64,000 nt of DNA from Alligator mississippiensis (taxonomy: Eukaryota; Chordata; Crocodylia; Alligatoridae): contig NC_081828.1 of assembly GCF_030867095.1 (NCBI RefSeq), positions 201,001-265,000 of the forward strand. Reading direction: 5' to 3'. Made by a program: the position numbers and the translations under genes. The first letter of the stretch is position 1, and the number at the start of each line of letters is the position of its first letter. Positions 32,001 through 43,171 of the stretch are shown here, in pieces. Under the pieces are notes generated by a model. It was not told the origin of the DNA, made no database searches, and saw only the letters and a program-made list of their open reading frames with translations.

Positions 32001-32876
32001 GCCATCACAGCTGGCACAGCCCTTTCTTTCTTTTCTCTCGTTTTTTCGCATATTAATATGCAGTGCATCCTGCCATGTACCCTCTACCCTTTTGTTTTTC
32101 TGGCATGCCAGCACTCTGGACCCTTACAAGGTAGACATTGTGTTTTTTTCAGCACTCCAGCCAAAATAGTTGCCTACCTACTGCTTTATACTAATAGCCT
32201 TCCAACCAAACACAGCTAAGGGGAGGGAGTCTGTTCTTGCGAAGAGCTCACTAGGTTCTCCTGCTCCAAAAATGTCATATTATGGTGCTCCTCAGGTGCG
32301 TCAGTGGCCAGTGAGAAGAGGCCAAGCCAGAGCTGTGGGTCCAACTTTCAAAAGGTAGGACCACGTTACTAGAAGGGGAAAAAAAGATACCTTTACAGCT
32401 GAGCAAATCTGAACTGAGGTCTAGGACACCATGATGCCATTTTTTATAGAATCACTTTGAAGTGAAGTTTACAAAAACATTTAAGTTTCTTTCTTGTAAA
32501 GCCCAGCACCCACATCCTAGTAGAATCCACCAGTAAATCTTGGACTTGCCGTGCAGGCTCTTTGTTCATCACATTTGATTTCCTTACCCTAATGGTGATC
32601 AGCTGTTATCCCGAAGCAGCATTATGATCATGAGGCAAGAGTCCTGCTGCACTTTCAGAAAACTCTAGACAGCAACAGCAGCCAGTGATTTTACAGGTCC
32701 TTGTTTTCAGCAGGGAGCATCTACTAGACTGTGTGTGCTTGGATTTCATCTCATTTCTGCAGATCAGCGTGGACCGCACTGACCGCAGGCTCTACTTCCC
32801 ACGCCAGAAGAGCGAGATCACCAAGTACATGGAAGCCACATGGCGCCTGAAGGAGCAGAGTGAAAATATGCAGTAG
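26028..32876 (+). CDS. CFAP144: CFAP144 (FAM183A) ciliary microtubule inner protein, 4 exons
   Basis: CFAP144 is a small protein found inside axonemal doublet microtubules of motile cilia. Exons: 26,028-26,130; 26,212-26,271; 27,192-27,295; 32,763-32,876. Junctions are GT-AG and in phase, giving 126 aa (human 134). Exon 2 ends [11 protein letters not shown] (human SWHDNLEEPAD). Exon 3 gives [18 protein letters not shown] and QTESQEIGW, nearly identical to human. Exon 4 gives [17 protein letters not shown] (human ERHDRRLNHFRVYNDIT). The odd part is exon 1: it reads [20 protein letters not shown] and is low-complexity after that, with no counterpart of the conserved HQN...YTQYHVNP segment that precedes this point in human. 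Exons 2-4 are firm; exon 1 is a phase-consistent prediction only. The gene diverges from PIF1 and converges on EBNA1BP2. Confidence 0.88.
27770..29290. other. CFAP144 intron 3, left half: unassigned repeat-like sequence
   Basis: Internally similar phrases recur between 27,810 and 28,020 (GGTTGATCAGC..TGTACAGGC and GGTCAATCAGC..TTACAAGC; CAGTTCATTGAG and CAGTTCATTAGG), pointing to a diverged local duplication of about 180 bp. Sequence near 29,120-29,290 has a TTTAAATAGG box and ATTAAAC, loosely LTR-like, but no partner copy is visible. No exon seen. Confidence 0.35.
30990..32180. mobile_element. TIR-bounded GC-rich non-autonomous DNA element
   Basis: GGATAGGCAAC at the left end matches the inverse of GTTGCCTACCT at the right end (AGGTAGGCAAC) with one clear mismatch, fitting a hAT-like terminus. 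The 1.2-kb interior is GC-rich and made of two diverged copies of one module about 530 bp apart. Compare 31,231-31,330 (GGAGCCTGGCCCAACCCATG, GCAGCTTTGTGGAGGTGGGC) with 31,770-31,860 (GGCCTGGTCTGGCCCGCG, GCAGCTCTGTGGAGATGGGC). No transposase. Long open frames here reflect GC content. Confidence 0.55.
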
Positions 32877-33043
32877 GGTGATAGTACAAGCACTGCTTTG
32901 CTAGGCAGGCAGGTGGGTGCTGACTGGAGTTTCCACACAATGTTCTGCCTCCTTGTGCCATGTGTAGTCCTATTGATTTCTGGGAAGGAGGACAAGGGAG
33001 GAATCCTTGTCTGGCCAGACCTGTAAGTTGATTATGGTTACAA

Positions 33044-33049
33044 AATAAA
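33044..33049 (+). terminator. CFAP144 polyadenylation signal
   Basis: AATAAA lies 168 bases after the CFAP144 stop. The gene ends only about 230 bp from the end of the convergent EBNA1BP2. Confidence 0.75.
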
Positions 33050-33300
33050 TCTGTTTGGAAGTGTAACATTTGTCACTTAATGTTCCCACCCAAGAGTGGC
33101 TATACTAAGAACCTGAAAGGGACTGCCCTTTTTGTCACCACACTAGGCAGCATTTCCTGTTTAACCCAGAGGATTCCAGGCACTGATAAGGGGCAGCTGT
33201 GGGAAGAGATGTCTTAAAGAGAACAATGGGAGTAGGTTTCAAGTCCCTCCTACAACAAACTGAAGATGCAGTGGAATCCAGAAGAGTTCTGTGCAAACTC

Positions 33301-33306
33301 TTTAAT
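33301..33306 (-). terminator. EBNA1BP2 polyadenylation signal
   Basis: ATTAAA on the minus strand, about 160 bases past the EBNA1BP2 stop. It is the second most common poly(A) hexamer. With the CFAP144 signal it defines a tight tail-to-tail arrangement. Confidence 0.6.
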
Positions 33307-33463
33307 GAGCTAACCAATGCCAGGCTAAAGGCTTAAGTAGAAGAAAAAAAGAATCCTTGAAAGAAACAGACAGTGTTCCCCATCTTGCACTTCAGTGCTT
33401 CAAGAAGAATGCTATCTGCACTCCTATGCAGCAAGATAAACATTCCCTGCTGGGAAGCAGCGT

Positions 33464-36400
33464 CTATCCTGCTCGGCTCTTCATTTTCTGCCTCATCTTT
33501 TTGCCAGGTCTCTTCTGTAAGAGAGAAGAGAGAGCAGACAAGTTCAGATTGCTCGCTGTGCCCCCAAAACTTGCTAACAGCAATGCAGCATAAGAGGGAG
33601 GGGGGCAACCAACAACAGGGTAGGATAAACACTCCACATGCTCAGGCACCAACAGGATCTTCTTGGCCACAGAACTTGTCCTTCCTGCCTGGGCAGCCTT
33701 GTCCACAACCAGTGAAGCTCAGCCCCAAAATGTACAGCCTATCTTCCCACATCCAGCATTTAGGTACCAGTCCCACAGCAGACACACTCTCCCTGTGCAG
33801 CTTGGACCCAGTCCTGCCCTCCCTCCCCACCCCTGAGCTGTTAGTCCACAGCACATTTCTCACTCACATTGAAGCCCTTCTTCCCAGCTTTCCCAGGGAC
33901 CTTGTTATGGGCCACCTTTGCCCGGAAGCTGGACACATCGTCATGACTCTCGCGCGTGTTCCACTTTGAGCCTTTTTTCTTACCACCAAACCCAAACTTC
34001 TGGTTCTTGTAGCGTCGCTTGGCGTTTGGCCTGAAACAGAAACAGCTAGTCATTGACAGAGCCCCTCTTCACCAGTTCCCAAAAGGCACACAGGATCTGT
34101 GGAGAAGCTTCCTATCAGCTCACTCCTGGCAGCATGGCCACACCCTGGATAAACTAACCTGACTAACATGGCTAACTACCTCTCTCCACATCCTAGATGT
34201 AATTTTCAGATGTCCTATGTCTTCTCACTGAAAAAAACCCCAAAATTCACTCAACGCACTGCTCCATCCAGTCCATAACTAGCTTCTCCCCCTCATAAGG
34301 AAAGGCTGGAAGCAGTAATGTCTCCCTAGGGAGCACAGAACAGAAAAATGACTCTTCTGGCTTCTTCAGTGCCCCCATCCCAGAAAATAACTGGGCTGAG
34401 CACTCCCCTGCAAAGCACTTCCACACAAGACTGGGCAGCTACAGATCCCTGATGCACCTCTCCCCCCCACCTCCAATCATACCCTTTCTTTACTCTTTGA
34501 CCTCCAGCTCCTTCCTTCTTCCCCCGAGGTGGTGGATGCTCTCCATCCAGGAAATCCAACTTGTCAGAGAGGCCTGTAGAAATAAGAGCAGAGTGGCTGT
34601 GTAGCTGCTATCACTAAGCAAGGCATAGAGGAGTTTCCAGTGTGAACAAGAGTCACAGCTTCAGACAAAAACAGTGTTAGCCTCTCTGAACATGGAAGCC
34701 ATTGTGCTGCTGCAGATAACCTGTGGCCCTCCCCATTCAGTGACACCATCGTTCAGCTAATCCTCCAGTGCTGATCAGTAACAACCTGCATGCACAGCAC
34801 CCTCTGTTCTCTCCTGTCCGACTGTCCCCACTCCCCCAACCTTCTCAAGATCCATGGTTTCACCTTTCTGGTATTTCTTGACTGCATTCAGCATCGTTGC
34901 TTTCTCCTTCTGCCTCTTCTGTAGAACCTCTATTTGCACCTGCAATAAGAGACCAAATACAAGCTTTGCTCCCTCCTGTACATCCAACACTCCCCGTGAG
35001 GGCTTCACTTTCCAAGCGCTCTCCCTCTCTCCCCATCCAAGCAGCAGCTGGGAACTGCTCCTGTCTTGGGTCTTTCCCATCAGCCTCCCTAGTCAGGAGT
35101 GGGGAATCTCTGCCCACAAAGTTTCGTCTTCTGAACTCTGCATCCAAAGGTGCCAGAGTCTTGCCACACTAAGAGTAAGACCTTGCTCTATCAGATTCTT
35201 CTCTCACCTTTTTGCCATATTTCCTCAGTGCACGGAGCTGCTTTGCTTTTTCAGACTTCTCCATTGCTGCCTGTTTACTCCTAAGCTTCTGTCGGATCTA
35301 ATTAGGAAAATTAACAACAAGACTTATGCAGAGGGAGCCAAAAGAATAGCACTGCTCCTAAAAATATGTAGTAAGCGTTTAAGCTGTACAATATTTATAA
35401 AATACCTAGGAGCCTCCTAAGGCTACCACCTAGACAAAGTGCCACAGTGCTATATGCAGTACACCTTCCTTGCTTTCCATTAGGGTTAATAACTCAAGTT
35501 GAGTATGCTCATTGCAGAAGCACTGGAAACCCCTTCCTCCCCATCCTCAAGCAATGACAAGCTTCCTGGTTTTAGTTAATGATGCAGTTTTCAATGAATC
35601 CAAAATTCAGAGAGATTCCAACACAGATTTATAGGGAAATCCCTGTAAAATACATGGTGAGGCACAAGGAAAGCTTTGCTGTTTACAAGGGAAAAGGTAG
35701 CAGTGACAGTAAGAAACAACTCATCTACAGAGTGACACTGCTGTTCCCCAAGACCAATGATCAGGGCTTCAGGAAGATACTGCCAGGCCATCAAAATACT
35801 AAGAAAAGACCTGTGCCTCATTTACCACACACATTAAGTCTTATAACATAAACACCATTTTCTCTTCCTTTCCCCGGTCAGACTCTAGCTTCAAATATCT
35901 GACCTAACTTAGTCATTCCTCTGTAGGACAAAGAAAATACAAGGTCCAATTTTGGACCAAGATTACAACATCCATAACAGTCCATCTACATTCATTATAT
36001 GTGCACTTTAAGTCCATTAACATTTTAAAGATTGCCTGCCAAACAAAAGTAGGAGTATACCTGTTACCTTGTTATATACAAACACTGACTGAACCAATTA
36101 GAGAATCTAATTTAAATATACCATCTATTTAAGGCCAAAAGGAGCACAGGGAGAGCGCTTATCCTATGTATTTGCAGAAATGAGTTCCATAAACTAGGGC
36201 CAGACCCTATGAAACTTGTTTCCTTCACATGTAAGTCTCACCTGGTACCTGATACTTCCACTGAAGAACAATGAGACATTTAATGAAACTGAAAGATCAC
36301 AATGTTCACACTGTTAAAGGAATGTCTTTTCTAACTGCACAGCATGTAGCTGGCCTGTGGCACTTGCTGCAACAAAGCAGAAAGCACAAGTTTAGAAGGA

Positions 36401-39400
36401 TTCATAATTAAATGGATAAGAATGTCCAGCTAACAGTAAGACAGCAGCTGTTATGGAAAAAATATTACGTTGGCATGCTTCGGAGTTAGGTTCTAGTTAA
36501 TTAGAGAAGTCCTCTATTTGGAAGTTAACATCTGTGGAACAATAAGAAGCATATACATATGCATTGTAAACAGTACTTGAAAGACCCCGAGAGGTTGGTA
36601 TTGTAACACGGTGCATGGCCTAGGGCTGGAGCCCAGCTGCAGGGGCTTAGAGGGCAATAGCTTGCCTGCTTAGGAGCTCTGGGCCAGCTGACAGGGAGGA
36701 ATAGCTGGCCCTGGAGGAAGTTAAAAGCTCCCAGAGAGATGATGCTGGACAGGAGGGAACCTGAAAAGAAAGGCAACAATGATGCACTGCGATGAAGCCC
36801 TTACCGTGGATAGGAGAGGTGGGGAGGGGGTTTTGTTATTCTGTTTAGTTTGAGGAAGGAAAAGGGGATGGCTGTATTCTAGGCCTGGCTAAAGGAGTAA
36901 CAACCCACTACTGCTATATATTAGGTATCCCAATGAGAACACAGTGGGCATTGAACCAAGTAGTTGCAAACACCTATTAAACAATAAACATGATTATGGC
37001 TACCAGGGAGAATCTAACAACAGGCTTCAAATAAGCACAGTATAACAGAGAAAGCAATCAGAAGCCAGCAGTAAAATCTAACCCTTACAAGCAGGGACTA
37101 GCAGAGAAGCCCCGTTCTGATCCCCGAGTGTGGGACACTCCGAAAATAATAGTTACTTCCATCTCTTTCCCCTGGCAATGCTGTCGTCTAAAGAGAGGGT
37201 CCTGAGTGTTGCTGAATACAATACAGGTTATCCAACCATTCAGTGAGTAAAAAGGCAATGTGTTCGTTTTAAACAGTGGAAATACCTTCCGTGCAACGCA
37301 CAGCAGGATGTGGAACTTGATGTCAGTATATCTTATAGGCCTGAAGCTATAGCTGGGCAGGGTGCCATTTACATGAGTAACAGGTATTCAGTCATACGGT
37401 CAACACTTCCTTAAGGCAGGGGTGTCAAACTCATCCAGCCTGGGTGTGGGACCAGTCTGTGGGATGCAGCCACTAGCCTGGTCTGGTGTGGGTGCTGCAT
37501 GCAGCATTGTGCCCTGGACTGGTCATGCATGGTGACTGCAGCATATCAGCTTCTGTCCCCCATGCCACATGCAACATGTGCTGGCCCTGGCCCCGTGTAT
37601 GACAGTGTGTGGGACCAGTCTGAGATGCACACTACACATAGCGCACGAGGCCAGTCTGGGGCACATGCTGCAAGTGGTGCCTGCACTGAACCAGCCCTGC
37701 ACACTGGATCTGACACAGGAGGCTGGTCTGTGGCCCTGATCTAGACCAGCCCCAGATCAGTGCACAGGGCCAGTCCGTGCTAGTGTAATATGCAGCACAT
37801 GTCCCATACTGCCGCCTGCACCAGACAGGCTCAGTGCACAGGGCCAGGATGTGCTGCATGTAGGCAGGCGGCACTGCAGGCCAAATGATATGACTCTGTG
37901 GGCCAGATCTTTGACACCCCTGTGCCAAGATATAAAACCTTCCTGCTTCAAGGCACAGGCCCACCACAAACAGGCATTAGGAAGACGCTTCCCCTATGGG
38001 TGGGCTATTTCATGACACACCACCACATAGCATTCTCTCACTGTCTACCTGAAGCCTCTGACACAGGCCATTGTCAAAGCTATGCAGCTGAATGAGATGG
38101 ACTACAGGTCCTCTCAACAACTGAGTTCTGACCATATATCACTGACTAAATACTAAAATGAATCAAAGTTTGTACCAAGATGTCTAGGCCCCCTGTGTAG
38201 CATACAAAGGAAGGAAAAATCACTCTCGACTTCATACCTTCTGCATCTGTTGGTCAGTTTTAGCCATCTCTGCAAAGTAATCATCTGGCCTTCTGGTGGG
38301 AACTTTGAGGTGATGTAGTTGAGGCAAAGCAGTCAGCACTGCTGCCTGAGCCTGATGGTAGCTGGGAAGACAGGAAGACAGCAGTTTAGGGCATGACGAG
38401 TACAAGCTGTATAGTAAGTAGCAGGCAGGTATAACAGGCATTCTGCTTATATTAGGTATCTATGCCAGACAAATAAACATTAAATCCCTCAGAATGTCAG
38501 AGTGATGTTAACATTGCAGCTTTAAGAACCCCCAAAAGTAGTTAAGGTGACAGTCCGGTGGGTGGCGAATTGGCTGGAGGGTCGCACCCAGAGAGTCGTG
38601 GTGGATGAGTCGGTTTCAACCTGGAAGGGTGTGGGCAGTGGGGTCCCACAGGGCTCGGTCCTTGGACCGATACTCTTAAATGTCTTCATCAGCGACTTGG
38701 ACAAGGGAGTGAGATGTACTCTGTCCAAGTTTGCAGATGGCACAAAGCTATGGGGAGAAGTGGACATGCCGGAGGGCAGGGAACAGCTGCAAACAGACCT
38801 GGACAGGTTGGACAAGTGGGCAGAAAACAACAGAATGTAGTTCAACAAGGAGAAATGCAAAGTGCTGCACCTAGGGAGGAAAAATGTCCAGTATACCTAC
38901 TGCCTAGGAAATGACCTGCTGGGTGGCATGGAAGGGGAAAGGGATCTTGGAGTCCTAGTGGACTCCAAGATGAACATGAGTCGGCAGTGTGACGAAGCCA
39001 TCAGAAAAGCCAATGGCACTTTATTGTGCATCAGCAGATGCATGACGAATAGGTCCAAGGAGGTGATTCTTCCCCTCTATCGGGCACTGTTCAGACCGCA
39101 GTTGGAGTACTGCGTGCAATTCTGGGCGCCGCACTTCAAGAGAGATGTGGATAACCTGGAGAGGGTCCAGAGAAGGGCCACTCGTATGGTTAAGGGCTTG
39201 CAGGCCAAGCCCTACGAGGAGAGACTAGAGAAACTGGACCTTTTCAGCCTCCGCAAGAGAAAGTTGAGCGGCGACCTTGTGGCTGCCTATAAGTTCATCA
39301 CAGGGGCACAGAAGGGAATTGGTGAGTATTTATTCACCAAGGCGCCCCCGGGGGTCACCAGAAATAATGGCCACAAGCTAGCAGAGAGCAGATTTAGACT

Positions 39401-42400
39401 GGACATTAGGAAGAACTTCTTTACGGTTAGAGTGGCCAAGGTCTGGACCGGGCTCCCAAGGGAGGTGGTGCTCTCCCCTACCCTGGGGGTCTTCAAGAGG
39501 AGGTTAGATAGGCATCTAGCTGGGGTCATCTAGACTCAGCACTCTTTCCTGCCTATGCAGGGGGTCGGACTTGATCTATTGAGGTCCCTTCCGACCCTAA
39601 CATCTATGAAACTGACACACTGAACAAAAGTTTCCTATTCCAGCCTCATTAAATACATAGTTTAAATACTTTACAAGTTACATTATAATACACAAGACAT
39701 ACAATAGGTAAAATTACAACAGCATTAAGACCATATCCTAGCAGGAATCTCCATTTTTCCTTTGTTATGCACTCTAGAAATGTAATGTACTTTTTTTTTG
39801 GGGGGGGGAATGCCTACGTAAAACTTAGTTTTGATCTATGCAGCTGGTAGTATTTCCCAAGAGTGTGTTAGTATAGCAGCAGTATATCTGTTTACAGTGT
39901 GCCGTCATCTTGGCACAGGCTAATGTAATCTTACAATTTACAGAATATTTCTAGGTGCAGACAATCTGCACTGCCTACAAAGTTTTCAGGTTCAGTGTTC
40001 CTCCCATCCTTGAAACTAAGACCACCGAAAGATGTTGGTGCATTTGTTGCAATGAGACTGTCCCATATGCAGTCACCGAATCAACCTCAGACCACTGTTT
40101 AGGACAGCAATTTTCAAACTTTGAGCCAAGCCCCACTTTCAGTTACAAGTTTGTTTGCGCTCCCCTCATCCCAGAGAAGCACTGCAGCCAGAAACAGAGC
40201 GCCCCTTATCCCAGTAGCTGCTGCAGCTTGGCAGGCTCCATCTAATATGGCACCTCCTGCCTTGGCCCCGCTGCAGCTCAAACCCTAACCCTAACCCTGC
40301 ACAGGGCTCCCTGCCCCTGTACCCCCGTACAAGGCTGCAGCGGTGCCAGCTCCTTGAACACTTCTTGCCTGTGTGCATTATGATACTACAGTCCCACAGG
40401 AGACATCACCTCTTACTTACAAGCTCATCTCTCTCTGGAAGTCATCCTCAGGGTCAGGAGAAGCTTTGTCAGGTGTTTGACTCAAGGTGGGACTTGTGAA
40501 GTTTGATGCCTGAGCCAGAGTCACATCTAGCCTTTCCACCCACTCGAGGTGCCGCATGAATTCAGACAGGCACTGCTTCAAGCCATCCTGGAAAAGAGAA
40601 CAAGGTTCTGTTAACAGCAAGACACAAAACAGACACCTCCTTCCTCAGATAGCAAATCTAAATGCTTTTGTCATATGTGGCCCTGCCTTCTGAGGACGTG
40701 GCTCAGCCCCTCAGTGCATAATGTTGGCTGCTTCCTCAGGTGATGAGCATCGAGACAGACAAAGAGAGTCTTGTTAAACTTAGATTAAGAAAGCAGGAAA
40801 ACTACAACAAGAGAGACATAATCAGAGGGGCCAGATTTAGGTTGAAATTTGAACGGGCATATTGTTTTAATAAACTAAGCTCAAGAGAGGTTGCTGTTAA
40901 ACTGAAGAGTCCAGATACAGGTTGAGAACCCAGCAGAGAAACAGAGACAGGAACCAAATACAGTTCACATGTGATTTAACTGAGGGACAGGGTGATTGTT
41001 TTTGACATGTGAGAAAAGAAAGAGCAAGGAAGGAATCTAATAACATCAAGGCAACTTTAGATTGATGAAAGAAGTTAACGCGCAACATGCCCAATACTGT
41101 TTTGGGGAACTCAGATATTACCTTTCTAATATTATAAAAGCCCAAGTCTGTCCGTCTGTCTGTCCATAACGCTTTGTTTGCGCTCTGATTAGCTGTTTCT
41201 GTCAGCCAATCAGAGTGCTCCAAATGTGGGGGAGGCCACCTGATTCCAAAGCTGCGCCAAGGACCGGACAGAGGGTGGGGGAGCCAGGGCCAGCAGTGCT
41301 GGCCTTGGCTCCCCATCCCACTTCCTGCATGAGGCAGAACAGCAGCAGCATGGGCGTTAGGTGGCATGCCAGCCCCCACCCCCATCATTCTTGATGGGCA
41401 ATTGGCTAGTTAAGAATATAATGGCCATAAAAAGGCAAGCACATGATTCTGTGACAGCTGTGGAAAGCACAAGGGGGAACTGAGGCAGGACTGTATACCA
41501 AGTAGCCAGCAACTCTTTTCAACTGATCTGATAAAATAGACTAAGTTTGTCTTGCAACTCTTGTTTCTCTCACCTTCTGAGTGTACATTTTGGAGCAGAG
41601 TGGCTCCACTGGCATCTGCCTTTTTCTATTTCTTCCCTTGGTAGCATCTGCTGATCACCTGGGGGTGTATGGGTGTGGTCCCACAGGAAAGGCTGGGTTG
41701 CAGGCAGTGGCCCCAGTGACACAAGGTTTCCAACCCCTGATTTAGCTTGTTGTGGAGTTTCTCTTCTGGTAAGATACTAGAAACTAAGTGCAGACAGTGT
41801 GTGCGCGCCACACTGATTTAGCACATCCCACAGGCTTCCTCCAGAAAGCATTCTAGCACATCTTACACTGGTGCGAATGAGAGCAGTGCTTCCTAGGCAA
41901 CTGTATTATGGAGTAACAACATTCACACAGTAATTAGGATGGGCTCCTAATGAAAGCTCATCATCCAATATTCAGTCCCCAGCTAAACAATAACAAGTGT
42001 CACATAACAACTTAAAATCAGCAGGTTAGTCCTATGGCAACAATAAAACATTTTCTGCAAAATCTGAAACAAACCCGGTACTCTGCAGACCAGAGCCAAG
42101 CTGTGGGACTTAACCTCTTAACATCTAATCCAATCCAGAAAACAGAACCTCTACAGAACCTGTTATAAGCAGAGCTCTAACAATTTGCAAAGGTCCTCGC
42201 AGGCCATGAAATACTGAAAGCAGATCTCACCGCTCTACACAAGCAGCTAAAGTCAATGAGCACCTCCGCGCAACGCCAGTGAACACAGTCGATTCACAGC
42301 TCAATTTCAGACTAACACAGCTAATCACGTCCATTTGCAGGAGAAGAGGGCTATGGGGCCAGCAGCACCACCTCTACCACAAACACCAGCCTTTGTCACT

Positions 42401-43171
42401 ACACAGCTCTGCAGTGGCTCCCAGAAACATCTCTGAGGCTCCTAATGAACTAAACCTTAAGGGCTTCTCATTTACAATCTCTGACTCCTTTGTGTAACCA
42501 CAGGCAAGAGCCCAACCTCCCCAGGCAAACGCCTCACACCAAGAGCTGCAAGGCATGGTACTCACCACGTTGTTCAGGGCCTTCTTTTTCCCTTCAAGCA
42601 CAAGGTTCAGCCCAGGTTTCAGGGCACCCCTGGAAAATGCTTCCTGGAGCTGTAGGGAAGAAGAGTGGTCAGGTCCCCCAGCATCTTAAAAGGAAGGTGG
42701 GCTGTGTCCCTTGCCTAGGGTCTGACAATCTGGACAGACCAAAGGACCCTTCAGTCAGCAGTGCTGAGTCCACTCATCCATACAAGTCCACGCCTCTCCG
42801 AGCGGGGTGCCAGAGCAAAGACAAGACGTGGGGAGGCCACACACCACACTAACAGCCGAGGCAAAAACACCAGGTGCTAGCGTATTGCAAGCTGCAACGC
42901 GGCATGCTCGGTCCCTCTGTCCAGGGCCACACCACAGGCCCCAGCTGAGAACGACTAGGGCACGAGCGAGTCGTGGTGTCCCAGAGCGTTACCACCACTC
43001 TTGACTTCCTAGTCTCTGGGGTACTCAGCCTGGGGAACCCCTTGCCCACTTCCTTTCTGGGGCGGCAGGGAGCAATCCTGCACGCACTGCTCAGCACGAG
43101 GCGCTTACCTCTCTGTCGGTGACGAGGGATTCCTCCGACTCCGATCCGGACTGATCCTCGAAGTCTGCCAT
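33464..43171 (-). CDS. EBNA1BP2: EBNA1BP2 (EBP2 family) ribosome-assembly factor, 9 coding exons
   Basis: This nucleolar factor is needed for 27S pre-rRNA processing and 60S subunit assembly (yeast Ebp2). Coding exons in transcript order: 43,171-43,109; 42,649-42,566; 40,587-40,421; 38,361-38,238; 35,297-35,208; 34,939-34,864; 34,573-34,483; 34,030-33,868; 33,514-33,464. All junctions are GT-AG and in phase, giving 302 aa (human 306). Landmarks: an acidic N-terminus ending [64 protein letters not shown], a lysine-rich coiled stretch [16 protein letters not shown], the near-invariant [18 protein letters not shown], and a basic tail [18 protein letters not shown] acceptor lies 4 bases before the ATG (exon from 43,175). 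A donor at 43,446/43,445 would give a noncoding first exon, so the start is well placed. Intron 3 contains a CR1 and intron 4 a hAT element. Confidence 0.96.
35420..37400. other. EBNA1BP2 intron 4, mostly unique sequence
   Basis: No exon or named repeat up to the hAT element at 37.4 kb. A stretch at 36,590-36,980 (TGTAACACGG start, GGAGCCCAGCTGCAGGGGCT) looks repeat-derived, possibly an LTR piece, but lacks a partner here. Confidence 0.35.
37417..37922. mobile_element. hAT-type MITE with 13-bp perfect TIRs
   Basis: The element starts CAGGGGTGTCAAA and ends TTTGACACCCCTG, a perfect 13-bp inverted repeat. Its TIR extends to the CTCATCCAGCC / GGGCCAGATC neighbourhood seen in reptile hAT elements. 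It is about 506 bp with no transposase. The 8 bases on either side (CCTTAAGG and TGCCAAGA) do not match, so the target duplication is lost or the ends have shifted. Confidence 0.75.
38540..39612 (+). mobile_element. CR1 LINE, 5'-truncated (EBNA1BP2 intron 3)
   Basis: Begins [20 protein letters not shown] and runs through [20 protein letters not shown] to [13 protein letters not shown] (stop at 39,531). It ends in the standard CR1 tail (GGACTTGATCTATTGAGG, CATCTATGAAAC). The FADD box is altered to FADGT, so it is inactive. Same young subfamily as the copies at 10.1 and 56.9 kb. Confidence 0.92.
40105..40300. mobile_element. hAT-like end with short telomeric repeat
   Basis: CAGCAATTTTCAAACTTTGAG near 40,105 resembles the hAT terminus CAG(T/C)G(A/G)TTTTCAAAC. 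The other end is not visible. Near its right limit lies CCCTAA repeated about three times (40,281-40,298), the reverse-strand telomere motif. Confidence 0.35.
41125..41409 (+). mobile_element. Short non-autonomous element with Helitron-like ends
   Basis: The 5' end is TCTAATATTATAAAAGCCC followed by GTCTGTC repeats. The 3' end is a perfect 7-bp hairpin CCCATCA-TTCT-TGATGGG (41,381-41,398), then 11 bases ending in CTAG. TC at the 5' end, and a hairpin 10-12 nt before a terminal CTRR, are the Helitron hallmarks. An internal palindrome CTCTGATT..CAGCCAATCAGAG lies near 41,176-41,218. The 285-bp copy has no Rep/helicase. The host base before the TC is T rather than the expected A. Confidence 0.55.
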
